45,303 nucleotides of DNA from Candidatus Babelota bacterium (GTDB lineage: Bacteria > Babelota > Babeliae > Babelales > Babelaceae). The position numbers and the translations under genes are program-made. Shown here one piece after another: positions 24,160 through 33,207 of the stretch (its first letter is position 1; every line of letters begins with the position of its first letter). Location: contig JABDCP010000003.1 in assembly GCA_013288045.1 (NCBI GenBank), forward strand, positions 69,883-115,185, given 5' to 3'. Under the pieces are notes generated by a model, which did no database searches, had not been told where the DNA came from, and saw nothing but the letters and a program-made list of their open reading frames with translations.

Positions 24160-25311
24160 ATGAAAAAACATATTCTAAGCATCGTCTGTGTGAGTACTCT
24201 CACCTACAACCTTTTTTCAATGAACCTGGATCTTCAAAAAGTAGCGCTTACTGCAGATCAGCAACAGGCCCTAAACCAACAGTTGCTCGATGCAGCAAAG
24301 CTGGGAAAAGTTGAACTCACAAGAGATCTTCTTAAAAAGGGTGCATACATTGCGGCAAGGGACGGTTTATATTGCTCATCCATTCATTGGACGGCCATTA
24401 AAGGTCATAGTGATTGTATGGAACTACTTCTTGATGAAATTGAAGAATATGTACCTTACAAGGCTGCCAGAAAACATGATGATTCGTATTATACATTACA
24501 AAAGGTTAAGCAGCAGCGAAAAGCAGTTGTGCCACTATTTGTAAAAAGAGCGAGCACCTTTGATGAGCAGAGGGCTCAAATTAATAAAATACTCAAATGT
24601 AGATACGATGATGATGGAGTTTATCGCTATTTCATCGACGGTGATGCTATTTGGGATAAAGACCTTTGTGGTTTTTTTGAACCTGTTCTGAGGGGCTTGG
24701 AAGCACAACAAGATCTTGACTACCTTTTAGTAAACTATGCTAGGAGTAATGAAGCGCTCAGGCAAGTATTGAAAGTAGCAGGTGCTCAGAATAATGGATT
24801 TGTGGGAGAGGATGCTCATGAAGTTCAAATGGCTCTTGGGCGTCTATTAATCTTTGCAATTGATACAGGTGACCGTTGTCTTGCAACTGAACTTATTCAG
24901 CATGCAAATGATGAGTGGCGGGACAAAGCCCTCCATCGTGCGGTAGACCAAGGTGATGAGACTATCGTGGAGAGGTTGCTTGAAAAGGGTGTCCGCCTTG
25001 ATTCTAGATCTAGAAGGGATGGAGAATATAAAAGATCTAACGACAAAGGAGAAAGGGCGCTTCATACGGCGGCACGTAACGGCCATGATGCCATTCTGAG
25101 GATGCTTCTTAAAAAAGGTGCAAGTACTAAGGTTTTAGATAGAAATGGGCGCACGGCTCTTCATGTTGCGTGCGTTAACGGGCATTTTCTCTGCATCAGA
25201 GCACTTCTTGCAGCTAAGGGTGATAAATGGACGAGAGATGATTCTGGTGCCACAGCCTTTGAGCTTCTTGAAGGATACTCGGTGAGCGCAGAAAAGAGCT
25301 ACGGCTTATGA
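24160..25311 (+). CDS. secreted ankyrin-repeat protein
   Basis: 383 residues with an N-terminal signal-like segment (HILSIVCVSTLTYNLFS). One ankyrin pair lies at about 37-95 (LLDAAKLGKVELTRDLLKKGAYIAARDG, then HWTAIKGHSDCMELLLDE). A non-repeat middle part of about 150 residues follows, then three to four ankyrin repeats at about 250-375, including RALHTAARNGHDAILRMLLKKGA and RTALHVACVNGHFLCIRALLAA. The repeats are close to the general consensus and differ from the 34-residue type at 12-15 kb, so this is a separate ankyrin lineage. AAAAGG precedes the ATG. Likely exported and protein-binding; target unknown. Confidence 0.85.
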   Translation: MKKHILSIVCVSTLTYNLFSMNLDLQKVALTADQQQALNQQLLDAAKLGKVELTRDLLKKGAYIAARDGLYCSSIHWTAIKGHSDCMELLLDEIEEYVPYKAARKHDDSYYTLQKVKQQRKAVVPLFVKRASTFDEQRAQINKILKCRYDDDGVYRYFIDGDAIWDKDLCGFFEPVLRGLEAQQDLDYLLVNYARSNEALRQVLKVAGAQNNGFVGEDAHEVQMALGRLLIFAIDTGDRCLATELIQHANDEWRDKALHRAVDQGDETIVERLLEKGVRLDSRSRRDGEYKRSNDKGERALHTAARNGHDAILRMLLKKGASTKVLDRNGRTALHVACVNGHFLCIRALLAAKGDKWTRDDSGATAFELLEGYSVSAEKSYGL

Positions 25312-25831
25312 AATGCAAGCGTATTTGAGCTCTTATTAGCGAACTCAATTACGCTCGTCATTTGATGTATTGTTGCTACCATAGCATCGGTGAGTTATCC
25401 TGCAGGTAGGCCGACAAATATAGCGGGGATGGATTAGAAATGATGGAATAGCTAATTTGCAGCTATCCATGCAACATCAATCTCGGTCTCTCGAATTGAA
25501 AGGCAGCGTTGAGCGCGTGAATGGGGCAGTAAAATATGAGTTCTATTAACAATATACTGGGCCATCAGATCTAAAAAATGTTTACAGAAATCTTCAAAAC
25601 TATGTTGCTTTTTAGAATACGGTAAGATCGCATCAATCATTGAAATACTTGAAGAATATTACAGTGAAATCTCAAGACAGGCCCTTTAAAGTCTCATATG
25701 CATTGGACCGGCACACTCATTAGCGCAAGAGCATGCTTTCTGTTATCCTATGAGATGAATAGGTTTCTCGTTATAACCATTGCTCCTATGCCTTTCTTAA
25801 GTATTCTTGTATATGAGACTCAAAGGATCAG
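25312..25831. other. 520-base region without a supported gene
   Basis: The only open frame of any size is a 62-codon minus-strand stretch (25640-25452) with no ribosome binding site and no recognised homology; I treat it as non-coding or a gene remnant. AAAGGA just before 25832 belongs to the transporter gene. Confidence 0.45.
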
Positions 25832-26725
25832 ATGTTCTTAATTGTTCTACTGTATATGCTATGTGCAGGTACCTTCACCATCAGTAAATGGGGTCTTGCC
25901 TACACAGAGCCGATTTTTTTTGTCGCGGTGCGCATGCTTCTTGCAGGATCACTCCTCTGCGGCTATTTTGTTGCCCGCAGTGGCTATACTACTAAAAACA
26001 TATGGCACTACCTCAAAAGAGACTGGTTGCTTTTTGCTCAGATCATTTTTTTTCATATCTACCTTACCTATATATGTGATTTGTGTGCGCTCAAAAATAT
26101 CACGAGCATTGAATCGGCATTTATCTATAATCTCTCACCGTTTATTGCGGCATTATTATCCTACCTTTGGTTTGGAGAATACATGACCAAGAAAAAGTGG
26201 TTAGGGTTACTTGTGGGGTTCTTCGCTTTTCTTCCACCGCTATTTCAAGCGGATAGTGGGAGTTTCTTTACACATGCATGGCCCCGGTTTCTTACTTTAA
26301 TTGCCGTTATCTCAAGTGCGTATGGTTGGATTGTTTTACGAGCATTAGTAAAGAAGGGCTATTCTCCGATCGTTGCCAATGGAGTGGGGATGTTTTTTGG
26401 GGGGCTCTGTGCCTTGGGAACATCATTTATGACCGAATCGTGGAATCCTGTGGTTACAGAATGGGTTCCTTTTATGCAAGCAACAGTGTTAATTGTAGTA
26501 GTCGCTAATCTGCTCTTTTATAATCTGTACGGCTATTTGCTTGAGCATTATACGGCGACACTGTTATCTTTTGCAGGCTTTATGTGCCCCTTGTTTGCAG
26601 CACTCCTTGGATATCTCTTCTTTGGGGAAACATTTTCTCCGAGTCTTTTCTTCTCATTTATCGTTGCCTGTCTCGGGTTGGTCATTTTCTATCATGAAGA
26701 GTTAAAACAGGGCTATGTAACCTAG
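25832..26725 (+). CDS. EamA/DMT-family transporter
   Basis: 297 residues with ten predicted membrane helices arranged as two five-helix EamA halves. The first has the pattern AGTFTISKWGLAYTEPIFFVAVRMLLAGSLL and ALKNITSIESAFIYNLSPFIAALLSYLWFGE; the second ends CPLFAALLGYLFFGETFSPSLFFSFIVACLGLVIFY. Family members move small metabolites such as amino acids, nucleotide precursors or SAM across the inner membrane; in intracellular bacteria some import host metabolites. The substrate cannot be told from sequence. AAAGGA is a few bases before the ATG. It ends 17 bases from a convergent gene. Confidence 0.88.
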   Translation: MFLIVLLYMLCAGTFTISKWGLAYTEPIFFVAVRMLLAGSLLCGYFVARSGYTTKNIWHYLKRDWLLFAQIIFFHIYLTYICDLCALKNITSIESAFIYNLSPFIAALLSYLWFGEYMTKKKWLGLLVGFFAFLPPLFQADSGSFFTHAWPRFLTLIAVISSAYGWIVLRALVKKGYSPIVANGVGMFFGGLCALGTSFMTESWNPVVTEWVPFMQATVLIVVVANLLFYNLYGYLLEHYTATLLSFAGFMCPLFAALLGYLFFGETFSPSLFFSFIVACLGLVIFYHEELKQGYVT

Positions 26726-26742
26726 GACTACATAAGGAAGAG

Positions 26743-27357
26743 TTACACTGAACTTTTTGCTTTAGGCTCTTCTTTAGGAGGAAAAGCATTTGTAATGGCC
26801 TCCGATAAAAGGGATGTTAACTCATTATAATGTGAGCGCACCTTAGCATAGTTCTCGATATCTTCTTGCCATTTCATTTTGAGTCGGTCAGCAACCATAG
26901 CACTGACCAAATCGAGGTATTTAGATAGCATATCTTGCATCTTACCAAAACTAATATAGGGATTAACTTTGCTTATTAAACAGCTGATAGCAGAGGCATT
27001 TTGTTTTAAGATGGCAAGCTCACTCTCCATTTTCTTAGCATCGTCTTTCTTTGCTGCATTGATGAAGTCTACTAAATGCATTGCCTGAAACTTGAGAAGA
27101 TCGCTTAAGTCTTGTCCTATCTTTGTACCGTAATAGGGTTGTAGAGTGATGGTTCCGAGCTCCGCCTGACGTGCAAGGAATATTTTTTCAGTTACTTGGG
27201 TTGCTTGATCAGGAAGGCTATCAGATACTGCAAGAAGATATTCTCGTAGTAATAGGGGACTTTCATTCCACTGCGCTTGTAATGGAACCTCAGGTTTACC
27301 CTGGAGGTCTAAGCATAGCGTGCAGAGTAGTAGAAAGATGCTGAGTTTTTGTGTCAT
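26743..27357 (-). CDS. secreted helical protein of unnamed family
   Basis: 204 residues. A signal peptide (KLSIFLLLCTLCLDLQG) is followed by an all-helical domain: LLREYLLAVSDSLPD, then LQPYYGTKIGQDLSDLLKFQAMHLVDFINAAKKDD, NASAISCLISKVNP and MLSKYLDLVSAMVADRLKMKWQEDI. From memory this resembles an uncharacterised secreted or cytosolic family in Bacillus and actinobacteria marked by a (P)(Y/F)YG..AG..L..LLK..I pattern and a late H/YLDLT-like helix. No activity is established for it. AAGGAG is 5 bases before the ATG. It is convergent with the transporter gene. The Lys/Ala/Glu-rich tail is probably flexible. Confidence 0.75.
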   Translation of the reverse strand: MTQKLSIFLLLCTLCLDLQGKPEVPLQAQWNESPLLLREYLLAVSDSLPDQATQVTEKIFLARQAELGTITLQPYYGTKIGQDLSDLLKFQAMHLVDFINAAKKDDAKKMESELAILKQNASAISCLISKVNPYISFGKMQDMLSKYLDLVSAMVADRLKMKWQEDIENYAKVRSHYNELTSLLSEAITNAFPPKEEPKAKSSV

Positions 27358-27499
27358 AGTGCTCCTTTAAGAGAGTAAGCAGGTAGTTTTCATATCGAGC
27401 AGCGTAGCATATAATGGCCGCGCAAATCTAGGTTCTTCATAAGTTTGTGAGAAGAGACCACATCTTCCTGCTAAACATCTGAAAAGTTCAAAAAACAAC

Positions 27500-28693
27500 T
27501 TATCGAAGAGATTCATAGCCACCAGGAAGACCTTCTTTTGAGAGAACTACTTGCCAAAGCTGAATTCCACGAGCTCTAAAAAGCCCCGCACATGAAAGAA
27601 GGTAGTAGCTCCACATGCGGTAGAAGCGCTCACCATACTGTGCCTCAAAAGTTGGCCAGGATCTTATGAAGTTTGCATACCAGGCCATAAGAGTCTTATC
27701 GTAATCTGCACCAAAGTTGTGGATATCTTCTATGATGAAACGTCCTTCTACTGCCCGAGTTATTTGTACGAGCGAAGGCAGAATACTATTAGGAAAAATA
27801 TATTTGTTTATCCAGGGGTCTGGAGTATAGGCTGTGACATTAGAACCGATCGTATGTATAAGTGCAATACCGTCATCTTTAAGACATGAGCAAACCATTC
27901 CCATATAGGTGTCATAATTTTTAGTGCCTACATGCTCGAACATGCCTACACTGACCACACGATCAAAGGTGATGGTGCAGTCGCGATAGTCTTGAAGAAG
28001 GAAGGTGACCGGGAGTGTACCTTTATGAGCTTGTGCATACTCATACTGCTCTTGTGAGATGGTAATACCAGTTACCTCAACGCCGTATTTTTCGGCAGCA
28101 TACAAAGCAAGTCCACCCCATCCACAGCCGATATCAAGAAGAGTCATACCTTTCTTGAGTTGCAGCTTTCGACAAATAAGATCGAGCTTATGTTCTTGAG
28201 CTTCATCTAATGTGGTAGCATTTTTCCAGTAGGCACATGAATAGATCATACGAGAGTCAAGCATCGCTTTAAAAAACTCATTTGATAAGTCATAATGTTG
28301 TTTGCCTACTTCAAGAGAACCTTTGCGAGTTTGGTAGTTAAAGAGTTTAAGCATGCAAGCTCGATAAAGCTCATACCAATTTTTGGACATATACGTATCA
28401 AGGTCTGCGCGAAATACTCGGTAGAAAAACTGATCAAGAGCTTGACAGTCCCACCAACCATCCATATAAGATTCTCCTAAGCCAAGCGATCCTTCTTTTA
28501 GAATTCTTTGATAGAGACCAGGGTTATGTACAGTAATATCCCAAGGCCGGGAACCATCGATTTTGATATCGGCTTTATCAAGTAGAGAGATTATAAAAGC
28601 CTTTGCTTCTTCTTTGCCATAGGCTTGCCTACCAAAATATACGATTGCAAAGAGACCTAGGATGCAGGAGAGTATGATAATCGGCCATTTCAT
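27500..28693 (-). CDS. cfa: cyclopropane-fatty-acyl-phospholipid synthase with N-terminal membrane anchor
   Basis: Methylates cis double bonds of membrane phospholipid acyl chains, using S-adenosylmethionine, to form cyclopropane rings. 397 residues. Cfa hallmarks are dense: EGSLGLGESYMDGWW, GKQHYDLSNEFF, YSCAYW (161-166), the AdoMet-binding LLDIGCGWGGLA (186-196), LLQDYRD, VGMFEHVG, DPWINKYIFPN, NFGADYDKTLMAWY and CAGLFRARGIQLWQVV. Agreement with the enterobacterial enzyme is unusually close along the whole length. The first about 25 residues instead form a hydrophobic helix (WPIIILSCILGLFAIVYFG), suggesting a tethered form. ATG 28693 has AAGGA 6 bases upstream, which is better than ATG 28708. 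Confidence 0.96.
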   Translation of the reverse strand: MKWPIIILSCILGLFAIVYFGRQAYGKEEAKAFIISLLDKADIKIDGSRPWDITVHNPGLYQRILKEGSLGLGESYMDGWWDCQALDQFFYRVFRADLDTYMSKNWYELYRACMLKLFNYQTRKGSLEVGKQHYDLSNEFFKAMLDSRMIYSCAYWKNATTLDEAQEHKLDLICRKLQLKKGMTLLDIGCGWGGLALYAAEKYGVEVTGITISQEQYEYAQAHKGTLPVTFLLQDYRDCTITFDRVVSVGMFEHVGTKNYDTYMGMVCSCLKDDGIALIHTIGSNVTAYTPDPWINKYIFPNSILPSLVQITRAVEGRFIIEDIHNFGADYDKTLMAWYANFIRSWPTFEAQYGERFYRMWSYYLLSCAGLFRARGIQLWQVVLSKEGLPGGYESLR

Positions 28694-28968
28694 AAAGAGT
28701 CCTTTCATGCATTATATTGGCAATATGGGTGAGTAGAGTCAACAGTTTGTTGAGTTATGTGAGGAAGAAGAAGAGTGTTTATTTAGAGTGTAAGATGTGG
28801 AAGGCTCAAGATTATGGGTTCTCATCAAAGCCCTAGGTGCAGGTGCACTATGCTATTAAAAAAATGAGCCTTCTAAAAAAAAGGATTAGGGCACCCAGTT
28901 AGCATTACCTCATCGAGGTATTCTGCCAGTACCCACCCTATAGCATTCTTGGTTACGCAATCAAGAAC

Positions 28969-29685
28969 TTATGAAAGTATTGCAGCTTTGCTCAGTGGGC
29001 AGCTACAATATTTGTTAAATATATAGGTTTTCAGGGCATTTCCCATTCCTTGTGGAAAAGGAAAGGAGAAATTGAAGGCGTTATTAGCCACAGTACAATC
29101 ATTATGAGTAACAACTGATGCGTCAAGAAAGGGACTTGATAACGATGGAAATATAACCGTAAACGGGCTTTCTTTTACTGTTTGTTCGATAGTACTTTTT
29201 CCATTAAGTATAGGTTCATTGTTAGCCGAGACAATTGCAAAATCAACGGTACCCGTTTCCTTTCCAGCAGGATTAGTAACACTAAAAGTGATACATCCGT
29301 TTCCAGCACCTAGCGCTAATGAATCGATGTTCATGCTTATGGATGTGCTTGCCGATGGAGGATAAACAATTGTTGCGAGAACAGAGACATTATTAGAATC
29401 GCTTACAAGCAACGACGACTGTGTTCCAGGAACTTTAAATGTAGCAGTTTTTCCAACCATGGTCTGTGATGGCGTGAAACTAATTGGCTCAATTACTTCG
29501 TAGGTATATGAACCATCAGGGGCTGGCTGACCGCCGGAAGCGGTCACTTTTACAATTGTAGATCCTACAGCTGGAGGGCAGGCAACCGGAGTTATTGTTA
29601 TATTTGCGATAAATAATGGCTGAGGACCTGTCAGGGCACTCATCGATGTAGACCAGATAGTGAATATTACGAAGAGTTTCTTCAT
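28969..29685 (-). CDS. secreted protein, FPFPQGMGNALK family (paralogue of gene at 3-560)
   Basis: 238 residues. A signal peptide (KKLFVIFTIWSTSMSALTG) precedes a beta-rich, Thr/Ser/Val-rich body resembling an immunoglobulin-like or surface domain (ASGGQPAPDGSYTYEVIEP, then SISMNIDSLALGAGNGCITFSV). The C-terminus is FPFPQGMGNALK, YIFNKYCSCPL and a few further residues. The gene at the left edge of the window ends the same way. AAAGGA is 6 bases before the ATG. A weak promoter candidate (TTGCGA, 16 bp, TAAATT on the minus strand, 29713-29740) lies upstream. No known domain recognised. The conserved tail, with CSC, suggests an export, anchoring or processing signal shared by the family. Confidence 0.8.
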   Translation of the reverse strand: MKKLFVIFTIWSTSMSALTGPQPLFIANITITPVACPPAVGSTIVKVTASGGQPAPDGSYTYEVIEPISFTPSQTMVGKTATFKVPGTQSSLLVSDSNNVSVLATIVYPPSASTSISMNIDSLALGAGNGCITFSVTNPAGKETGTVDFAIVSANNEPILNGKSTIEQTVKESPFTVIFPSLSSPFLDASVVTHNDCTVANNAFNFSFPFPQGMGNALKTYIFNKYCSCPLSKAAILS

Positions 29686-30034
29686 ACGTCTTCCTTTGGT
29701 GAAAATTTAAACAATTTAATTAGGTTACGGCTTTTCGCAATCTCAAGTATAGTACATGGTCATATTTATGAATGCAATACTTGTAACTACTTTTCTTTAC
29801 ATGAAGCTAGAGCTGTGGTGTATGGATTAGACCTAGAGGAGTCTTTTCAAGCATATGGAGGCCTCCGTTACAGGCGTGAGAGAGATGCTTCTGAAGGAAA
29901 ACGCTTTTGTTGATATTCGCTATATGCTCATATAGCTCTTGAAAATACTACCACACAAGCAGCTCATGATTAGCTTACATTAAAAAATGTTTGTGAAAAT
30001 TGTTCTTGAATTCTTACCATATATAGAGCAATTC
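29686..30034. other. 349-base intergenic region
   Basis: Contains the weak minus-strand promoter candidate at 29713-29740 for the secreted protein to the left. A 10-bp perfect palindrome GGAGGCCTCC lies at 29857-29866. No gene or strong terminator was seen. Confidence 0.4.
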
Positions 30035-30886
30035 TCATGCACCAAGTAGGGCACCAAAATCGAGCAGTACCTGGCGCAGTTCTCTATAATTGCCGCGTTG
30101 CAGATGGAACGTATTAAACCCAAGAGCTTCAGCAGCTTCAAGGTTTTCTTCACGATCATCTATGAAGAGACATTCTGTTGGATTGAGTTTATGAAGATCT
30201 ACAAGATACTGAAAAGCAGCTTTTCTTGGCTTAATAAATCCGGTTCTTCCTGAAATGAGTATGTCATCAAAGAAGCCAAATACATCCCGATTAAGCTCAT
30301 GCAAAATCTCAAATGAAAAGGGGTCCCAGTTTGAGAGAGCAATAAGTTTATTTCGTGGGGTTCCATCAGGATTGATCTCGGTGGCACACTGTTCTAATAG
30401 TCGGATGCCTGCTCTAATTGGTCGCATATTATGCGCTAAGGTGTGCGGGTTAAAGACTGCAGCAACAGCTTTTTTTATGAGCTCTTTTTCTCGGTGACTT
30501 GCAAAGAAGGTCCCTTGCTCAGCAAGCACTTCAATTTTTGTATGTGCTCTGTTGATGATCTCTTCACTTGAAAGTGTTCCCGCTTGCCAATGGGACATGA
30601 TAGGAGGTAAGAGGACGCCCCGAGCGTTACGTAGGTGAATACCTTCTGGTACAGGTTCACACTCGAGCTGAGAAACGACTTCGAAAAACCGTGTTTCTAA
30701 TTTCCAAGGGTTTTTCCAATCGAAGAGGATATGTTCAAGTAGGTGAGAAAGACCAATAGACTTCATGTAGCCAAAGGTACTTTTTTCAAAAAGCACATCG
30801 CCAATATCCCAAATAAGCACTTTAGCAGATAATGCAGAGCTGCTCATGAGAAAGGTTAACGTAAATAGTAATGATCGGACGTTCAT
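30035..30886 (-). CDS. exported HAD-family hydrolase
   Basis: 283 residues. A signal peptide (SLLFTLTFLMSSSALSA) is followed directly by a HAD core: motif I VLIWDIGDVLFE (nucleophile Asp27), motif II ALSNWD, motif III Lys in FIKPRKAAF, motif IV FIDDREENLEAA. The order and spacing fit subfamily IA with a helical cap between motifs I and II. The second Asp of the usual DxD is Gly, as in the YihX-type subgroup of sugar phosphatases, so phosphatase activity is plausible but unproved. Export of such an enzyme is unusual; most relatives are cytoplasmic. AAAGGAG is 5 bases before the ATG. Substrate unknown. Confidence 0.88.
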   Translation of the reverse strand: MNVRSLLFTLTFLMSSSALSAKVLIWDIGDVLFEKSTFGYMKSIGLSHLLEHILFDWKNPWKLETRFFEVVSQLECEPVPEGIHLRNARGVLLPPIMSHWQAGTLSSEEIINRAHTKIEVLAEQGTFFASHREKELIKKAVAAVFNPHTLAHNMRPIRAGIRLLEQCATEINPDGTPRNKLIALSNWDPFSFEILHELNRDVFGFFDDILISGRTGFIKPRKAAFQYLVDLHKLNPTECLFIDDREENLEAAEALGFNTFHLQRGNYRELRQVLLDFGALLGA

Positions 30887-31176
30887 CAGACTCCTTTAGA
30901 GGGTATTATGATGTGGATCTCTCTTATAATGGTAAAGTATCCTTGAAAAAGTGCAAGAACCCTTCTTGTAAACGAGTGTATAGGCATAATAAGGTAGTAT
31001 AGCAGGGGGAGTAAATCTTGTCTGACAACTATTTCTGTGTGTGGTGTATAAGCTATAGTGACAAGTTGACCACGAAGCCCATGCAGGGTTGATAGGAGCA
31101 GGGGTGATTGTTTTGCGGGGTGAATTTATCCATATCCATGCAAAAAGGACACTCTTTCCTGGCTATAAAAAGGATC
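30887..31176. other. 290-base intergenic region
   Basis: Lies between the leftward HAD gene and the end of the leftward DedA-like gene. A minus-strand TATAAG at 30923-30928 is a possible -10 for the HAD gene; no matching -35 is clear. Nothing else supported. Confidence 0.35.
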
Positions 31177-31743
31177 TTAGTGAAGGACAATCCAGAAGGA
31201 TATAAAGAAAGAGATGCCTGCAGCAACGACCCAGTAAAAGTATTTGTCTAAGTAGTACTGCACCTTTTCGCCCCAGATATAGATAGCCCCTGAAATGGCA
31301 AAGAATCGCAATCCTCGGGCACCCATAGAAAGAAGAATAAAGGGCGTTAGGGGAAGCCTCAGAAACCCTGCACTGATCGTAAGTATCTTATACGGCATGG
31401 GAGTAAGTGCTACAATAAAGGTTGTCCAGGCTTGGTAGGCGGTAAATTGTTCGACCAGATGATCAAACTTCTTTGCATTTATGACATGTTCAAGAACGCC
31501 CCTACCACCAGCTTTCCAGAGCAGAACTCCGATGTAATATCCTACTAGTGCTCCAAGACCAGATACGAGTGTTGCAATGGTGGCGTACATAAATGCTTTG
31601 GGTCTATTTTCAAGGCTGAAAAAGGCGAGCATGGTACTGACTGGTACAATAAAAAAGCCCTCTATGAATACCAAAAGACCGAAGATGAGAGTACCATACC
31701 AGGCGTGTACATGTTTACCTAGCCACTGATACAGTGCTTTCAT
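31177..31743 (-). CDS. DedA/YqaA-type (VTT domain) membrane protein
   Basis: 188 residues with about five hydrophobic segments. The VTT/SNARE-associated pattern is visible: EGFFIVPVSTMLAFFSLENRPKAFMYATIATLVSGLGALVGYYIG, then a polar stretch, then FIVALTPMPYKILTISAGFLRLPLTPFILLSMGARGLRF with the conserved TP.P.K..T..AG pattern. DedA-superfamily proteins include lipid-carrier flippases (undecaprenyl phosphate, phosphatidylethanolamine), so an envelope-lipid role is likely. The start is one base after the stop of the glycyl-tRNA synthetase gene, so translation is probably coupled. Confidence 0.85.
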   Translation of the reverse strand: MKALYQWLGKHVHAWYGTLIFGLLVFIEGFFIVPVSTMLAFFSLENRPKAFMYATIATLVSGLGALVGYYIGVLLWKAGGRGVLEHVINAKKFDHLVEQFTAYQAWTTFIVALTPMPYKILTISAGFLRLPLTPFILLSMGARGLRFFAISGAIYIWGEKVQYYLDKYFYWVVAAGISFFISFWIVLH

Positions 31744-31744
31744 C

Positions 31745-33055
31745 TCAACCTAACGTCTTTTTGATGTATGCTTCAATCTGGTCGATGCTAATTCGTTCTT
31801 GAGCCATCGTGTCACGGTTGCGCACGGTGACTGATGAATCTTGCTCTGACTCAAAATCATAGGTAAAGCATAATGGCGTGCCTATCTCATCTTGGCGGCG
31901 ATAGCGCTTTCCGATCGATCCTGAGTCATCGTACTGCACCATATATCCTTTTTGTCGTAGCTCTCCATAGATCTTCTCAAGAGGGGCGGCAATTTTCTTT
32001 GATAGGGGCATAAAAGCTGCTATATAGGGAGCTAGCCGAGGGTGAAGTCTCAATGAGGTCCGTGTTTCGCCCTCAACTGTATCTTCATGATAGCTATCAA
32101 AGAGTATCGTTAAGAAAAGTCTATCAGTACCTACCGAGGTTTCAACGACGTGAGGAACGAAGGCGCTCTTTGTATCATCGTCATACACTGCGAGGTCTTT
32201 ACCTGAGAATTCCATATGTCTTGAAAGATCAAAGTTACCGCGATTGGCTATTCCTTCAAGCTCTTTCCATCCAAAAGGAAACTGATACTCAACATCTGAG
32301 GTTTCGGAAGAGTAATGTGAGAGCTCATCCTTTTCATGAGCTCGTAAACGAATACGTTCAGGAGCTATACCGATATCGGCATAAAAGGCCTTGCGAATCG
32401 CGCACCAGATACGGAAGAACTCCTCAGCCGTTTCTGGGCGACAGAACCATTCCATCTCCATCTGCTCAAACTCACGCATTCTAAACAGAAACTGTTTTGG
32501 GGTGATTTCGTTGCGAAAGGCTTTTCCAATCTGGGCAATGCCGAAGGGAATCTTAACCCGGTTACTGTTCATGACATTTTTAAAGTTAACAAAAATAGAT
32601 TGTGCTGTTTCTGGTCGTAAGTAGGCAACTGAGGTGGCATCCGCTGCTGCTCCAACTTGGGTTTTAAACATGAGGTTAAATTGACGAACCTCAGTCCATG
32701 CGGTGTTACCGCAATGGGGACAGGGCTTTGAAAGATCTATGTCGTCAGCCCTGTAGCGATGTTTACAGAAGGTGCAATCTACCATAGGATCCTGAAAGCC
32801 TTCAAGGTGTCCTGATGCTTCCCAAATCGCTTCGGGAGTGATCACCGATCCTTCCATAAAAAGAATATCATAGCCCGTAGCTTCAAGTGATTTGATCCAG
32901 GCGTTCCTAAGATTGCGCTTTAAAAGAGTGCCTAATGGACCTGTGTCATAGACACCATTGAGTCCACCGTAGATATCGGCTGTTTGGTACACAAAGCCGC
33001 GACGTTTACAGAGTGCAACTAATTTCTCAAGGGTAACAGACGTTTGTTCAGCCAT
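31745..33055 (-). CDS. glyQS: glycine--tRNA ligase, dimeric (GlyQS/eukaryote-like) type
   Basis: Charges tRNA-Gly. 436 residues of the single-chain alpha2 class II type, not the alpha2beta2 GlyQ/GlyS type. Visible features: KRRGFVYQTADIYGGLNGVYDTGPLG at the N-terminus, HLEGFQDPMVDC, a zinc-ribbon C-x2-C...C-x2-C (CTFCKHRYRADD...CPHCG), LRPETAQSIFVNF, the FRNEITPKQFLFRMREFEQMEMEWF motif region, and the C-terminal anticodon-binding domain (GSIGKRYRRQDEIGTPLCFTYD). AAGGA is 7 bases before the ATG. A promoter with TATACT lies at 33108-33136. It forms a two-gene operon with the DedA-like gene. Confidence 0.97.
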   Translation of the reverse strand: MAEQTSVTLEKLVALCKRRGFVYQTADIYGGLNGVYDTGPLGTLLKRNLRNAWIKSLEATGYDILFMEGSVITPEAIWEASGHLEGFQDPMVDCTFCKHRYRADDIDLSKPCPHCGNTAWTEVRQFNLMFKTQVGAAADATSVAYLRPETAQSIFVNFKNVMNSNRVKIPFGIAQIGKAFRNEITPKQFLFRMREFEQMEMEWFCRPETAEEFFRIWCAIRKAFYADIGIAPERIRLRAHEKDELSHYSSETSDVEYQFPFGWKELEGIANRGNFDLSRHMEFSGKDLAVYDDDTKSAFVPHVVETSVGTDRLFLTILFDSYHEDTVEGETRTSLRLHPRLAPYIAAFMPLSKKIAAPLEKIYGELRQKGYMVQYDDSGSIGKRYRRQDEIGTPLCFTYDFESEQDSSVTVRNRDTMAQERISIDQIEAYIKKTLG

Positions 33056-33107
33056 AGAGGGTCCTTAACGCAAGATGATGCAGCGGTAGTATGTCGATCT
33101 ATGAGCT

Positions 33108-33136
33108 AGTATACTCTGTTTTCAAGAGGTGGTAAA
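33108..33136 (-). promoter_or_regulatory. promoter of the glycyl-tRNA synthetase operon
   Basis: On the minus strand -35 TTTACC (33131-33136), a 17-bp spacer and -10 TATACT (33108-33113) give a leader of about 45 bases. No T-box-like structure fits in so short a leader. Confidence 0.5.
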
Positions 33137-33207
33137 CGATATGGAAAGATGAGTTATTTCAACGATACTTTCCTGAAGCTTGGTACAGTGGAGATCCCTT
33201 TTGAAGC

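Noticed and set aside
25452-25640. 62-codon open frame on the minus strand in a gene-free region
   Set aside because: No ribosome binding site and no homology recognised; at most a gene remnant.
32053-32484. 143-codon plus-strand frame inside the glycyl-tRNA synthetase gene
   Set aside because: Antisense shadow of a strongly conserved gene, with Arg/Tyr/His-rich composition and no start signal.
33056-33107. T-box riboswitch before the glycyl-tRNA synthetase gene
   Set aside because: The predicted leader is only about 45 bases, too short for a T-box.
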